Made by a program: the position numbers and the translations under genes
Part shown: positions 9,731-17,450 of the stretch, one piece after another
Layout: the number at the start of each line of letters is the position of its first letter
Position numbering within the stretch: the stretch's first letter is position 1
Origin: Thalassospira australica
GTDB taxonomy: Bacteria; Pseudomonadota; Alphaproteobacteria; Rhodospirillales; Thalassospiraceae
DNA length: 64,000 bases
Direction of reading: 5' to 3'
Assembly (NCBI RefSeq): GCF_000763295.1
Contig: NZ_JRJE01000031.1
Location: forward strand, 248,001 to 312,000
Notes under the pieces: model-generated
Told to the model about the DNA's origin: nothing
What the model saw: only the letters and a program-made list of their open reading frames with translations
Databases searched by the model: none

Positions 9731-10609
9731 ATGAAGCGCGTACAATTTGAACACAGCGCGGTGCCTTATCTTTTCATCGCACCGCAAATTCTGATTATTT
9801 CCATATTCTTCCTGTGGCCGGCGGCACAGGCGCTGTATCAGTCGTTCCTGCTGGAGGACGCTTTTGGGCTGTCTTCGCAGTTTGTCTGGTTCCGCAATTT
9901 TGAAGACGTCCTGTCGAGCAGTTCCTGGACACGGTCTGCAATCTTCACCGTTGTATTTTCTGTCCTGGTTTCGGTCCTTTCCATCGCGATTTCATTGTTT
10001 CTTGCTGTGCGCGCAGATGAAGTGATCCGTGGGGCAAAGTCCTACAAGACATTGCTGATGTGGGGGTACGCCGTTGCTCCGCCGGTCGCAGGCCTGCTTG
10101 GCAACATGATGTTCAACCCGCTGATGGGCGACCTTTACATGGCCTTCAACAGCTTCGGGTTTGAATTCAACCACATCCAGAATGCGAATGACGCGGCCTT
10201 TGTCGTCATCCTGATTGCGGTCTGGAAACAGGTCAGTGTGAACTTTATTTTCTTCCTGTCGGGCCTTCAGGGCATTCCGAAATCAGTTCAGGAAGCTGCA
10301 ACGCTTGACTGCAAAAGCCCCGAACGCCGGTTCTGGACCATCACATTCCCGTTGCTCGCACCGACAACCTTCTTCCTGCTGGTAATCAACCTGACCTATG
10401 CCTTCTTTGAAACGTTCGGGATCATCGACGTCTCGACCAAGGGCGCACCGGGCGGATCGACAGCAACACTTGTCTACAAGGTTTACGTCGATGGTTTCCT
10501 TGGTGCGGATATGGGCGGTAGTGCGGCCCAGTCGGTCCTTCTGATGATCATGGTCAGTGTTTTGACCGTGTTCCAGTTCCGCTTCATCGAACGCAAAGTG
10601 CATTACTAG
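9731..10609 (+). CDS. ugpA: glycerol-3-phosphate ABC permease UgpA
   Basis: A 292-residue permease from the ATG at 9731 ('MKRVQFEHSAVPYLFIAPQ'); upstream in-frame starts lie inside the hairpin region and are unlikely. About six membrane segments; coupling loop 'PKSVQEAATLDCKSPERRFWTITFPLLAP' near residues 195-225. The N-terminal stretch 'YLFIAPQILIISIFFLWPAAQALYQSFLLEDAFG' is typical of UgpA. It is 12 nt from ugpE. Confidence 0.9.
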   Translation: MKRVQFEHSAVPYLFIAPQILIISIFFLWPAAQALYQSFLLEDAFGLSSQFVWFRNFEDVLSSSSWTRSAIFTVVFSVLVSVLSIAISLFLAVRADEVIRGAKSYKTLLMWGYAVAPPVAGLLGNMMFNPLMGDLYMAFNSFGFEFNHIQNANDAAFVVILIAVWKQVSVNFIFFLSGLQGIPKSVQEAATLDCKSPERRFWTITFPLLAPTTFFLLVINLTYAFFETFGIIDVSTKGAPGGSTATLVYKVYVDGFLGADMGGSAAQSVLLMIMVSVLTVFQFRFIERKVHY

Positions 10610-10621
10610 GGGGACGTCATC

Positions 10622-11476
10622 ATGTATCAATCGAAGTGGCGTGTATTTTCCAATCATACCATTCTGATTCTTGGCGCATTGTTTATGATCCTGCCTGTCT
10701 GGATTGCTTTTGCGTCATCTACCCATACCCGCGAATACGTCTTCCAGAACGGTTTGCAGTTCTGGCCGGGCGCAGAGTTTTTCCAAAATTATGGCGCGAT
10801 CCTGTTTGATGCGTCGGCAACAAAGGGCAGGGTGACCGCCATCGAGATGCTGTTTAACAGCATGGTCCTTGGCCTTGGTTTTGCCATTGGCAAAGTCATC
10901 ATTTCGATGATGGCGGCCTATGCGATTGTTTATTTCCGCTTCAAGCTGGCCGTGCCGCTTTTCTGGGTGATTTTTGCAACCCTGTTGTTGCCGCTTGAAG
11001 TGCGTATCGTGCCATCCTACGAAGTGGTTGCAAACCTTGGTCTGCTCAATACCTATACCGGTTTGATCTTGCCGCTGATTGCATCAGCCACGGGCACTTT
11101 CTTCTTCCGGCAGTTTTATCGATCGGTCCCGGATGAGTTGCTTGAAGCTGCGCGTCTGGATGGGGCAGGGCCAATTCGTTTCTTCATCGATATCCTTGTG
11201 CCACTGTCGGTCACGATGATTGCCGCGATCTTCATCATCATGTTCGTGGTCGGTTGGAACCAGTATCTCTGGCCGCTTCTTATGACCACAGATGATCAGC
11301 TCTATACCATCGTGATCGGGATCAAGCAGGTTTATAACTCGCTTTATGAAGGCGGGCAGATCCCGCAATTCCCTAAGGCATTCGCACTGACAATCATGGC
11401 AACCATCCCGCCGGTTCTGGTGGTGGTGATCTTCCAGCGCATGTTTGTCAAGGGCCTGGTCGAGACGGAGAAATGA
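10622..11476 (+). CDS. ugpE: glycerol-3-phosphate ABC permease UgpE
   Basis: A 284-residue permease. 'WNQYLWPLLMTTDDQLYTIVIGIKQ' and the coupling loop 'PDELLEAARLDGAGPIRFFIDILVPLS' (near 170-195) are characteristic of UgpE. GGGGGACG precedes the ATG. It partners UgpA in the inner membrane. Confidence 0.92.
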   Translation: MYQSKWRVFSNHTILILGALFMILPVWIAFASSTHTREYVFQNGLQFWPGAEFFQNYGAILFDASATKGRVTAIEMLFNSMVLGLGFAIGKVIISMMAAYAIVYFRFKLAVPLFWVIFATLLLPLEVRIVPSYEVVANLGLLNTYTGLILPLIASATGTFFFRQFYRSVPDELLEAARLDGAGPIRFFIDILVPLSVTMIAAIFIIMFVVGWNQYLWPLLMTTDDQLYTIVIGIKQVYNSLYEGGQIPQFPKAFALTIMATIPPVLVVVIFQRMFVKGLVETEK

Positions 11477-11533
11477 TGCCGTCTCCCTCACCCGCTGAAT
11501 TGAAAACAACCGATCCGCATACAGGATACTAAG

Positions 11534-12604
11534 ATGGCAACTGTAACGCTTAATCAGGCCCAGAAAACCTACACCAACGGCTTTAAGGCCATTCATGGTA
11601 TTGACCTTAAAATCGAAGATGGCGAGTTCACTGTTCTTGTCGGGCCGTCGGGCTGTGGTAAATCCACATTGCTGCGCATGATTGCGGGGCTTGAAAGCAT
11701 CACCGACGGTGAAATAAGCATTGATGACAAGGTCGTCAACAAGGTCGCACCTGCTGATCGTGATATCGCGATGGTGTTCCAGAACTATGCGCTTTATCCG
11801 CATATGAATAATTACGACAATATGGCCTATGGCCTTAAGAACCGCGGTTATAGCAAGGCCGAGATTGACACCAAGGTCCGCGAGGCGGCCCGTATTCTTC
11901 AGCTTGAAGATCACCTTGACCGCAAACCACGCCAACTTTCCGGCGGGCAGCGCCAGCGTGTTGCCATGGGACGGGCCATCGTTCGTCAGCCAAAAGTCTT
12001 TTTGTTTGATGAACCGTTGTCGAACCTTGATGCCAAGCTACGTGTTGACATGCGCCTTGAAATCAAGAACCTGCAGCAACGTCTTGGGATCACCTCGGTC
12101 TATGTTACCCATGACCAGGTCGAAGCCATGACGCTTGCCGACCGTTTGATCGTTATGAACGGGGGTGTCGCAGAACAGATCGGCACTCCGATCGATATCT
12201 ATGAAAAACCGGCAAGCCAGTTTGTCGCTGGCTTCATCGGGTCGCCGGCAATGAACTTCCTTAAAGGCAAGGTTTCTGACGATAAAAAGCATGTCACGGT
12301 TGGCGATGGCGTCATGCTTGACCTTGATCATGACATAGAGGCCGGACGTGACGTTACGGTAGGTATTCGCCCGGAACATCTGGAGCTTCTCAAGGACGGC
12401 GAAGGGCGCATCAATGCAGGGGTTCGCATGGTGGAATCACTTGGTGCCGAAACCCTGGCCTACCTTGATTTCGGCGCAAATGCAGACAATGTGACCTTGC
12501 GTCTGCAGGGAACCCATCAGTTCAAAAAAGGCGAAAAACTCAGCCTTTCGGTACCGGTCGACAAAATTCATCTGTTTGATATCGAAAGCGGCAAGCGTCT
12601 CTGA
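11534..12604 (+). CDS. ugpC: glycerol-3-phosphate ABC ATPase UgpC
   Basis: A 356-residue ATPase. Walker [10 protein letters not shown] is at 37-45, signature [14 protein letters not shown] near 135, Walker B '[16 protein letters not shown]' near 155, switch His in '[10 protein letters not shown]', and a MalK-like TOBE domain from about 240. It completes ugpBAEC. The usual partner phosphodiesterase gene ugpQ does not follow; a terminator does. Confidence 0.92.
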   Translation: MATVTLNQAQKTYTNGFKAIHGIDLKIEDGEFTVLVGPSGCGKSTLLRMIAGLESITDGEISIDDKVVNKVAPADRDIAMVFQNYALYPHMNNYDNMAYGLKNRGYSKAEIDTKVREAARILQLEDHLDRKPRQLSGGQRQRVAMGRAIVRQPKVFLFDEPLSNLDAKLRVDMRLEIKNLQQRLGITSVYVTHDQVEAMTLADRLIVMNGGVAEQIGTPIDIYEKPASQFVAGFIGSPAMNFLKGKVSDDKKHVTVGDGVMLDLDHDIEAGRDVTVGIRPEHLELLKDGEGRINAGVRMVESLGAETLAYLDFGANADNVTLRLQGTHQFKKGEKLSLSVPVDKIHLFDIESGKRL

Positions 12605-12630
12605 TCTCAAAAGATAACCCGACTTTCAAA

Positions 12631-12667
12631 CGCCTCTGACAGGCTGATCTTGTCAGAGGCGTTTTTT
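12631..12667 (+). terminator. rho-independent terminator after ugpC
   Basis: A perfect 10-bp stem (GCCTCTGACA / TGTCAGAGGC) followed by GTTTTTT, 28 nt after the stop codon. Confidence 0.93.
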
Positions 12668-12749
12668 GTTTGTGGTTACGGGCACTTTACGCTTGTCTCG
12701 AACGTTGCGAACGCGGTAGTTCCTATGCGCGAAAGTTAAGGAGTTCAAC

Positions 12750-13223
12750 ATGCAGACCGACCAGAAAAAAGCGCTGTACGAAGAAGCGGAAAAAGAACTG
12801 ATCAGCATCACCGAAGGCGAGACGAATGTGACCGCCCTGATGGCGACCGTTTCTTGCATCTTGGCACAAAAGTTCGACTATTACTTCTGGACCGGTTTCT
12901 ATAATGTTGATCCAACAAAGGAAAATGAATTGGTTGTCGGCCCGTATCAGGGCACATTGGGCTGCCTTCGCATCCCGTTTGGGCGTGGTGTATGCGGAAC
13001 GGCTGCGTCAACACGTGAAACGCAGGTCGTCGAAGATGTTCATGCGTTTCCGGGCCATATTGCCTGTGACAGCCGAACCAATTCGGAAATCGTCGTGCCA
13101 GTAATCAATGCGGATGGACAGTTGATTGCGGTGCTCGACGTCGATAGTGTCGAGCCAAATTCGTTCGATGAAACGGATCGCATTGCACTTGAAACTTTAA
13201 TGCAGCGCATTTTTGCGCAATGA
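12750..13223 (+). CDS. msrC: free methionine-(R)-sulfoxide reductase (GAF fold)
   Basis: A 157-residue GAF-domain protein that reduces free methionine-R-sulfoxide in the cytoplasm. All three cysteines of the fRMsr family are present: C72 in 'YQGTLGCLRI', C82 in 'GRGVCGTAA', and C106 in 'FPGHIACDSRTNSEIVVP'. The length and these blocks match the family across its whole span. AAGGAG lies 6 nt before the ATG. It stands alone between a terminator and ssb, 59 nt upstream of the latter. Confidence 0.93.
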   Translation: MQTDQKKALYEEAEKELISITEGETNVTALMATVSCILAQKFDYYFWTGFYNVDPTKENELVVGPYQGTLGCLRIPFGRGVCGTAASTRETQVVEDVHAFPGHIACDSRTNSEIVVPVINADGQLIAVLDVDSVEPNSFDETDRIALETLMQRIFAQ

Positions 13224-13235
13224 TAACCCACAAGT

Positions 13236-13249
13236 CCCGATATATCGGG
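13236..13249. promoter_or_regulatory. perfect 14-bp palindrome upstream of ssb
   Basis: CCCGATATATCGGG, centred 41 bases before the ssb start and 19 after the msrC stop. It could be a repressor site or, in RNA, a 5-bp hairpin. It is not a LexA box of the alphaproteobacterial GTTC-N7-GTTC type. Confidence 0.4.
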
Positions 13250-13282
13250 GCAGCGGACAACACAAACTTTGGAAGATAACCC

Positions 13283-13813
13283 ATGGCTGGCAGTGTCAAT
13301 AAAGTCATTCTCGTCGGGAACCTCGGTCGCGACCCTGAAATCCGGTTTACCCAGGCTGGTAAAAAAATCGCCAATTTCAGCATTGCAACCTCCGAACAGT
13401 GGCGTGACCGTCAGTCTGGTGAGCGCCGCGAGCGTACCGAATGGCACCGCATCGTTGTTTTCAACGAAGGCCTTGCAGATGTGGTTGAGCGCTTTGTCAA
13501 AAAAGGCAGCAAACTTTACATCGAAGGTCAGCTGCGTACGCGCAAATGGCAGGGGCAGGACGGCAAGGACAACTACACGACCGAAGTTGTGCTTGAAGGA
13601 TTCAACTCCAACCTGACCATGCTTGATAGTCGCGGCGGCGATGGCGGCGGTATGGGTGGTGGTTCATCCTCTGGTGGCGGCTATGGCGGCGGACAGGATA
13701 GTGGCGGCGGCTTCGGCGGCGGCTCTGACGCGGGCTGGGGCAATGGTGGTTCGTCAGGTGGCGGATCGGCTCCGTCCGGGGCACCAGACCTTGATGATGA
13801 AATCCCGTTCTGA
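13283..13813 (+). CDS. ssb: single-stranded DNA-binding protein
   Basis: A 176-residue SSB. The OB fold occupies residues 1-110 ('MAGSVNKVILVGNLGRDPEIRFTQAG...', 'TEWHRIVVFNEGLADVVERFVKKGSKLYIEGQLRTRKWQ'). A glycine/serine-rich linker covers about 115-165, and the acidic tip DLDDEIPF, the docking site for replication and repair proteins, ends the chain. The gene is not beside uvrA here. A terminator follows. Confidence 0.97.
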   Translation: MAGSVNKVILVGNLGRDPEIRFTQAGKKIANFSIATSEQWRDRQSGERRERTEWHRIVVFNEGLADVVERFVKKGSKLYIEGQLRTRKWQGQDGKDNYTTEVVLEGFNSNLTMLDSRGGDGGGMGGGSSSGGGYGGGQDSGGGFGGGSDAGWGNGGSSGGGSAPSGAPDLDDEIPF

Positions 13814-13838
13814 TCCAAAGAACACCCCATCAAAAGCA

Positions 13839-13875
13839 ACACCCCGGAACATTATTTATGTTTCGGGGTGTTTTT
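13839..13875 (+). terminator. rho-independent terminator after ssb
   Basis: An 11-bp stem with one mismatch (CACCCCGGAAC / GTTTCGGGGTG), 9-nt loop, then TTTTT. Confidence 0.88.
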
Positions 13876-14013
13876 GTATCTGGATGGTGTGAGATTGGTA
13901 GCTCGGACAAAGATTCACCCGAAGTCAGCGTAATTGGCTCTATGACACTATAAATACATGGTAAAATCTGCTTTAAGATACGCAGGGTACTACCCGCAGC
14001 CTAGGGAGGCCAC

Positions 14014-14442
14014 TTGGTCGGTCCAATATTTGGAACCCCGCGGATGGGGCAAAGCTACAACGTTCAGGATTGCGTTTATGCCGTCATAAAACGCAAAGAT
14101 GGCAAGGTCGCGGTCGCGCGCACGCCAAAGGGAATCGTGTTGCTTGGTGGTGGCGTTGAAGATGGCGAAAGCGAACGTGATGCCCTATACCGTGAAACCT
14201 ATGAAGAATCTGGTTATCAGGCGCGTATCCTGTCACGTCTTGGTTTTGCTTCGCAGTATGTGAATAATGCTGTCAAAGGGCGCTATCGCCTGAAACGTGC
14301 GACCTTCTTTGCCTGCGAGTTGACCGAAAAACTGGGCCCACCAATTGACGATGATCATGAACTGATCTGGATCCCGCTTGATGAAGCCCACAACAGCCTC
14401 TTGCGACAGTTTCATCGCTGGGCGCTTGAATTCGTCCGCTAA
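14014..14442 (+). CDS. Nudix hydrolase (TTG start)
   Basis: A 142-residue protein with a complete Nudix box, G-x5-E-x7-RE-U-x-EE-x-G-U, seen as 'GVEDGESERDALYRETYEESGY'. It should hydrolyse a nucleoside diphosphate linked to another moiety. The proposed TTG start is supported by a strong AGGGAGG at 14003-14009, though spacing is only 4 nt; the next in-frame ATG at 14044 has no ribosome site. The family resembles DIPP-type Nudix proteins (diphosphoinositol polyphosphate/diadenosine polyphosphate), but the substrate is not determined. It converges on the YchJ-like gene with no space between stop codons. Confidence 0.85.
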   Translation: MVGPIFGTPRMGQSYNVQDCVYAVIKRKDGKVAVARTPKGIVLLGGGVEDGESERDALYRETYEESGYQARILSRLGFASQYVNNAVKGRYRLKRATFFACELTEKLGPPIDDDHELIWIPLDEAHNSLLRQFHRWALEFVR

Positions 14443-14976
14443 TTAACCGCAACACTTCTTGAATTTCTTCCCCGATCCGCAAGGGCAGGGATCGTTTCTG
14501 CCGACCTTGACCACCGCGATGTGTTCTTTGCTATCATTTCGGGCGGAAGACGTGGAATGCTTCGATCCGGGAAACACCCCATCGACATAGACCCATTTTC
14601 CATTCCGGCGTTCAAAGTTTGATCGCTCATGGAGTTGATGTGTTTCACCATTTTCGATGAAGCGCGCGATAAACTCGACCTTGCCGGTTTGATCAAGAAC
14701 ACCACCAGCAACGCATTCGACGATTTCAAGCCCCGTCCACTCCGTTGGATCGCTCGAAATGCTTTCTGCGTTAAATTCGATGCGCTTCTCTTCTGCGAGT
14801 GTTGTCGTCAAATAAGCGCTATCTCGCAACACAAAGGCACAATACCGCGAACGCATCAGCTTTTCGGCCGTTTCGGCGTGTGCTGTGCCGGAATGATATT
14901 TTCCACAACAGGTATGATAGGTATTGCTGCTGCCACATGGGCAGGGGGATGTTGCAGGTGCAGTCACGGCAGTCAT
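14443..14976 (-). CDS. YchJ/UPF0225-family protein with two SEC-C motifs
   Basis: A 177-residue protein from the ATG at 14976; an in-frame TTG at 14991 would add five residues. A zinc-binding SEC-C motif opens the chain (CPCGS...TYHTCC, Cys12/14/23/24) and a second closes it ([15 protein letters not shown]). Between them lies the NTF2-like YchJ core ('[20 protein letters not shown]', '[32 protein letters not shown]'). The biochemical role of the family is unknown; SEC-C motifs bind zinc and in SecA contact SecB and ribosomes. Monocistronic by context. Confidence 0.88.
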   Translation of the reverse strand: MTAVTAPATSPCPCGSSNTYHTCCGKYHSGTAHAETAEKLMRSRYCAFVLRDSAYLTTTLAEEKRIEFNAESISSDPTEWTGLEIVECVAGGVLDQTGKVEFIARFIENGETHQLHERSNFERRNGKWVYVDGVFPGSKHSTSSARNDSKEHIAVVKVGRNDPCPCGSGKKFKKCCG

Positions 14977-15257
14977 GGTTACTTCAATCAATTGTCAGAA
15001 TGGAGTGAACATATAGCATACCCTTTGCGGATGCCATCTTGCGACCGTTGACAGATACCTTTTCCGCACCTTGGCTGCGCCTATATGACCTTTAGTCATC
15101 AAAATTCCCCAAAATGGTTGAGCTGCCTTTGTTTTGCCGCATATCGATTTTAGCGTGAATTATCAGCATTTGGAGTACCTGACTGTTTTTGTCGGCTATG
15201 CTTTGTAAAATGCTGATGCTGGAAGATTAATATAACTGAAACACGGGTCAGAAGTTC
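14977..15257. other. intergenic region upstream of the rpoH promoter
   Basis: About 280 bases with no gene. It holds a perfect 10-bp inverted repeat ATCAGCATTT / AAATGCTGAT (15162-15171 and 15208-15217) separated by 36 nt. The arms are in a T-rich stretch just upstream of the putative rpoH promoter. It could be an operator pair or a hairpin in a small RNA; nothing further can be read. Confidence 0.4.
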
Positions 15258-15287
15258 TTGACGAATTTGGTCGGGTTTAGATATATT
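15258..15287 (+). promoter_or_regulatory. putative sigma-70 type promoter of the rpoH leader
   Basis: TTGACG at 15258-15263 and TATATT at 15282-15287, separated by 18 bp. Predicted transcription would start near 15294, giving a leader of about 300 nt before rpoH. This is a consensus match by eye only. Confidence 0.5.
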
Positions 15288-15387
15288 AATAAATGCGGGT
15301 GGGGGCCCAAAGGCACCGCCGGATCAACGTCCGGCCAATTGGCGGACATGTAAATTGTCGATTTGCTTCATGTAAGGATGAGACACC

Positions 15388-15429
15388 ATGAATGAACTTC
15401 TTATTAGCGTCTGCTGTCCTCTTCCATAG
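15388..15429 (+). CDS. possible 13-residue leader peptide upstream of rpoH
   Basis: ATG...TAG encodes MNELLISVCCPLP. AAGGA at 15374-15378 lies 9 nt upstream, a normal spacing. The open frame is too short for statistics, but its position in the putative rpoH leader, its own ribosome site, the Cys-Cys-Pro-Leu-Pro end and a strong stem-loop beginning 18 nt after its stop resemble a regulatory leader peptide. Function is inference; it may not be translated. Confidence 0.35.
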   Translation: MNELLISVCCPLP

Positions 15430-15447
15430 GTGACTTTGGAACGAGAT

Positions 15448-15489
15448 ACGACCGGAATTCAATTGCTTCTCCGGAAGGGTTCCGGTCGT
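15448..15489 (+). promoter_or_regulatory. strong stem-loop in the rpoH leader
   Basis: A perfect 10-bp stem (ACGACCGGAA / TTCCGGTCGT) encloses a smaller hairpin CTTC-TCCG-GAAG. No T-run follows, so it is not a standard terminator. A 14-bp palindrome GTGAATTAATTCAC follows at 15493-15506. Confidence 0.55.
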
Positions 15490-15521
15490 CCAGTGAATTA
15501 ATTCACAACCGATAGTGTTTG

Positions 15522-15588
15522 CGCGTCATCTGTTCTGTGACGGACTCCGTACCAACATCAGATGTCCACGCGTAGACCTCTCAGGAGG
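15522..15588 (+). promoter_or_regulatory. structured rpoH ribosome-binding region, possible RNA thermometer or riboregulator
   Basis: CGCGTCATCTG at 15522-15532 pairs with CAGATG-tcc-ACGCG at 15559-15572 (11 bp with a 3-nt bulge), with a small ACGG-ACT-CCGT hairpin inside. Immediately after, CCTC (15577-15580) can pair with GAGG (15585-15588), which is part of the AGGAGG ribosome site of rpoH. The occlusion of the ribosome site is only 4 bp, so it would be weak and temperature-sensitive. Regulation is inferred. Confidence 0.4.
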
Positions 15589-15595
15589 ACATGAA

Positions 15596-16465
15596 ATGAG
15601 CGCCATTAAATTACCTGCTGTTTCCCAGGAAGAAGGCTTTTCCGGCTATCTCCGTGAAGTCTGGAAATTCCCCATGCTTACAGCGGATGAGGAATACATG
15701 CTTGCCCACCGTTATCAGGATCATGATGACACTGCGGCAGCCCATAAACTCGTTACCAGCCACTTGCGCCTCGTTGCAAAGATTGCATTTGGTTATCGCG
15801 GCTACGGCCTGCCGATGGCGGACCTTGTTGCCGAGGGCAATACGGGTTTGATGCGTGCGGTACAGAAATTTGACCCTGAACGCGGATTCCGTCTGTCGAC
15901 CTATGCAATGTGGTGGATCCGTGCAGCTGTTACGGAATACATTCTGCAAAGCTGGTCGATGGTCAAACTTGGCACGATGGCAGCACAGAAGAAGCTTTTC
16001 TTCAGCCTGCGCAAAGCCAAGCGTCAGCTTAATATTTATGACAATGGCGAACTATCGCCAGATGAAGCTGATCAGGTTGCCGAGAAGCTTGGTGTAACCG
16101 GCCGGGAAGCGCTTGAAATGAACCGTCGCCTTGCAGCGCGTGATTTTTCGCTCAACACACCGATGCCAAAAGACGATGGGATGGAATATCTTGATACCCT
16201 GTCGTCCGAGGCGCCAAGCCCGGAAGCACTTGTTGCCGATGCGGAAGAACGTGTCTTGCACAATGGTATGCTGAAAAACGCTTTGGGTGAACTACCAGAA
16301 CGCGAACAGGAAATCATCAAGGCCCGCTTCCTGAGCGATGACCCGATTACGCTTGAAAAACTGGGCGAGCGTTTTGGTGTCAGTCGTGAACGTGTTCGTC
16401 AGCTTGAAGCCCGTGCGTTCAAGAAAATTCAGGAAAGCGTCCTGACCCAACATTCTGCGGCTTGA
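15596..16465 (+). CDS. rpoH: heat-shock sigma factor RpoH (sigma-32)
   Basis: A 289-residue sigma factor that directs RNA polymerase to heat-shock promoters. The start is set by AGGAGG 7 nt before the ATG; in-frame codons upstream lie in the leader. Region 2 contains 'LVAEGNTGLMRAVQKFDPERGFRLSTYAMWWIRAAVTEYI' (about 77-116). The RpoH box, diagnostic for sigma-32, is QKKLFFSLR at 131-139. Region 4 has the helix-turn-helix 'LEKLGERFGVSRERVRQLEARAFKKI'. Many alphaproteobacteria carry two RpoH copies; which one this is cannot be told. The long structured leader suggests post-transcriptional control. Confidence 0.97.
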   Translation: MSAIKLPAVSQEEGFSGYLREVWKFPMLTADEEYMLAHRYQDHDDTAAAHKLVTSHLRLVAKIAFGYRGYGLPMADLVAEGNTGLMRAVQKFDPERGFRLSTYAMWWIRAAVTEYILQSWSMVKLGTMAAQKKLFFSLRKAKRQLNIYDNGELSPDEADQVAEKLGVTGREALEMNRRLAARDFSLNTPMPKDDGMEYLDTLSSEAPSPEALVADAEERVLHNGMLKNALGELPEREQEIIKARFLSDDPITLEKLGERFGVSRERVRQLEARAFKKIQESVLTQHSAA

Positions 16466-16485
16466 CACGCTTTAATCCACCAAAT

Positions 16486-16516
16486 GAAAAGGCGGCTCCA
16501 TGCGGGCCGCCTTTTT
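16486..16516. terminator. bidirectional terminator between rpoH and Nudix gene
   Basis: GAAAAGGCGGC / GCCGCCTTTTT: a GC-rich 6-bp core flanked by A on the left and T on the right, so it can serve both convergent genes. Confidence 0.88.
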
Positions 16517-16541
16517 GGATTCTGCAATGTTGGTCAGGAAC

Positions 16542-16994
16542 TTAGGTTTTTGCCAAAACATCCCGTGACTTGGCGATCATCTCGACCGTTTTATTCCAAA
16601 GGTTGTATTGCGTGACTTCCTTGACATTTACCCATTTGGCATCAGCCGCATCACCACCAAGCGTAATGTCGGGATTAAGGGCGACGGCAACAAAATCGAT
16701 CAGGGTGTAGTGGTATTCGACCTTGTCATCTTCAGTCCTGGAAATCATGTCCACGGTATCGACAAGGATCGGGCTTGAAATTTTCACCCCGGTTTCTTCA
16801 AGGACCTCCCGGCAGACCGCTTCGCGAACGGTTTCACCAAGTTCCTGTGCACCGCCGGGCAAGCTCCAGCTGCCTGCATGTGGTTCCTTGCCCCGTTGGA
16901 TCAAAAGAACATGATCCGTATGCCAAACAACAGCCCCCACGCCAACAAGTGGTCGTGGCAGGAAGCTTCGTTCGTCAAGTTCAGATATCGTCAT
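16542..16994 (-). CDS. Nudix hydrolase, ADP-ribose pyrophosphatase-like
   Basis: A 150-residue Nudix protein. 'GGAQELGETVREAVCREVLEETGVKI' is a full Nudix box. The fold start 'RPLVGVGAVVWHTDHVLLIQRGKEPHAGSWSLPGG' and the end 'DAKWVNVKEV...' match ADP-ribose pyrophosphatase/MutT-like enzymes that take small nucleotide substrates; the exact one is open. Three ATG codons stand in a row; the third (16994) has the best spacing to GGAA. The gene start overlaps the end of the 89-residue gene upstream, so the two are likely translated together. Confidence 0.85.
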   Translation of the reverse strand: MTISELDERSFLPRPLVGVGAVVWHTDHVLLIQRGKEPHAGSWSLPGGAQELGETVREAVCREVLEETGVKISSPILVDTVDMISRTEDDKVEYHYTLIDFVAVALNPDITLGGDAADAKWVNVKEVTQYNLWNKTVEMIAKSRDVLAKT

Positions 16995-17250
16995 CATCAT
17001 TTTCCAAATCATCATCGGGGTCGGGGACGTCATGAACAACCTTGCCGGTCATTTCACGGGCGCGAATACTTGGCGTTCCTAGAAACTGATCTTCAGATTC
17101 GGGATGCAATGACATTACAAAATCACTGCTTGGCGCATCACCGATTGCAAACTGACGCGCGGTCTCATAATCCGGTGCACGGACTTTGGCGGTCTTAATT
17201 CCGACAGAGCCATCATCATCGTAGATATATTCAACAATCCAGACCTGCAA
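16981..17250 (-). CDS. 89-residue acidic protein of unknown function
   Basis: I do not recognise a family. The N-terminal half is a plausible small beta-alpha fold ('MQVWIVEYIYDDDGSVGIKTAKVRAPDYETARQFAIGDAP'), and the chain ends in a highly acidic tail 'PDPDDDLENDDDDI'. The stop lies 13 bases inside the following Nudix gene, which suggests a coupled two-gene unit. No signal peptide or membrane segment is visible. Confidence 0.65.
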   Translation of the reverse strand: MQVWIVEYIYDDDGSVGIKTAKVRAPDYETARQFAIGDAPSSDFVMSLHPESEDQFLGTPSIRAREMTGKVVHDVPDPDDDLENDDDDI

Positions 17251-17450
17251 AACATCTCCAAACTAATTCGAATTTGCGAATTACGGTTTGTTGGTTGCAC
17301 CGCAAACTTGAATGCTGCTATCACTTTGACCAGGGGAAAGAACCCAACCTTAAGTCCCAGCTTTGCCATATTCTCACGTACAATGACTAAAAGCTAAAGC
17401 CTAATAATATGCAATGGCTTTGAGATATGGTTTTTCAACACAGGTGATCA

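Noticed and set aside
11084..11935. 283-codon - strand frame across ugpE/ugpC
   Set aside because: It crosses two clear genes on the other strand and has no recognisable domain.
13623..13780. Repetitive GGC-rich stretch near the ssb 3' end as a possible tandem repeat element
   Set aside because: It encodes the glycine/serine linker of SSB, normal for this protein.
15515..15595. Longer rpoH start at 15515 adding 27 residues
   Set aside because: The extension does not look like sigma-factor sequence, lies in the structured leader, and the AGGAGG site fits the ATG at 15596.
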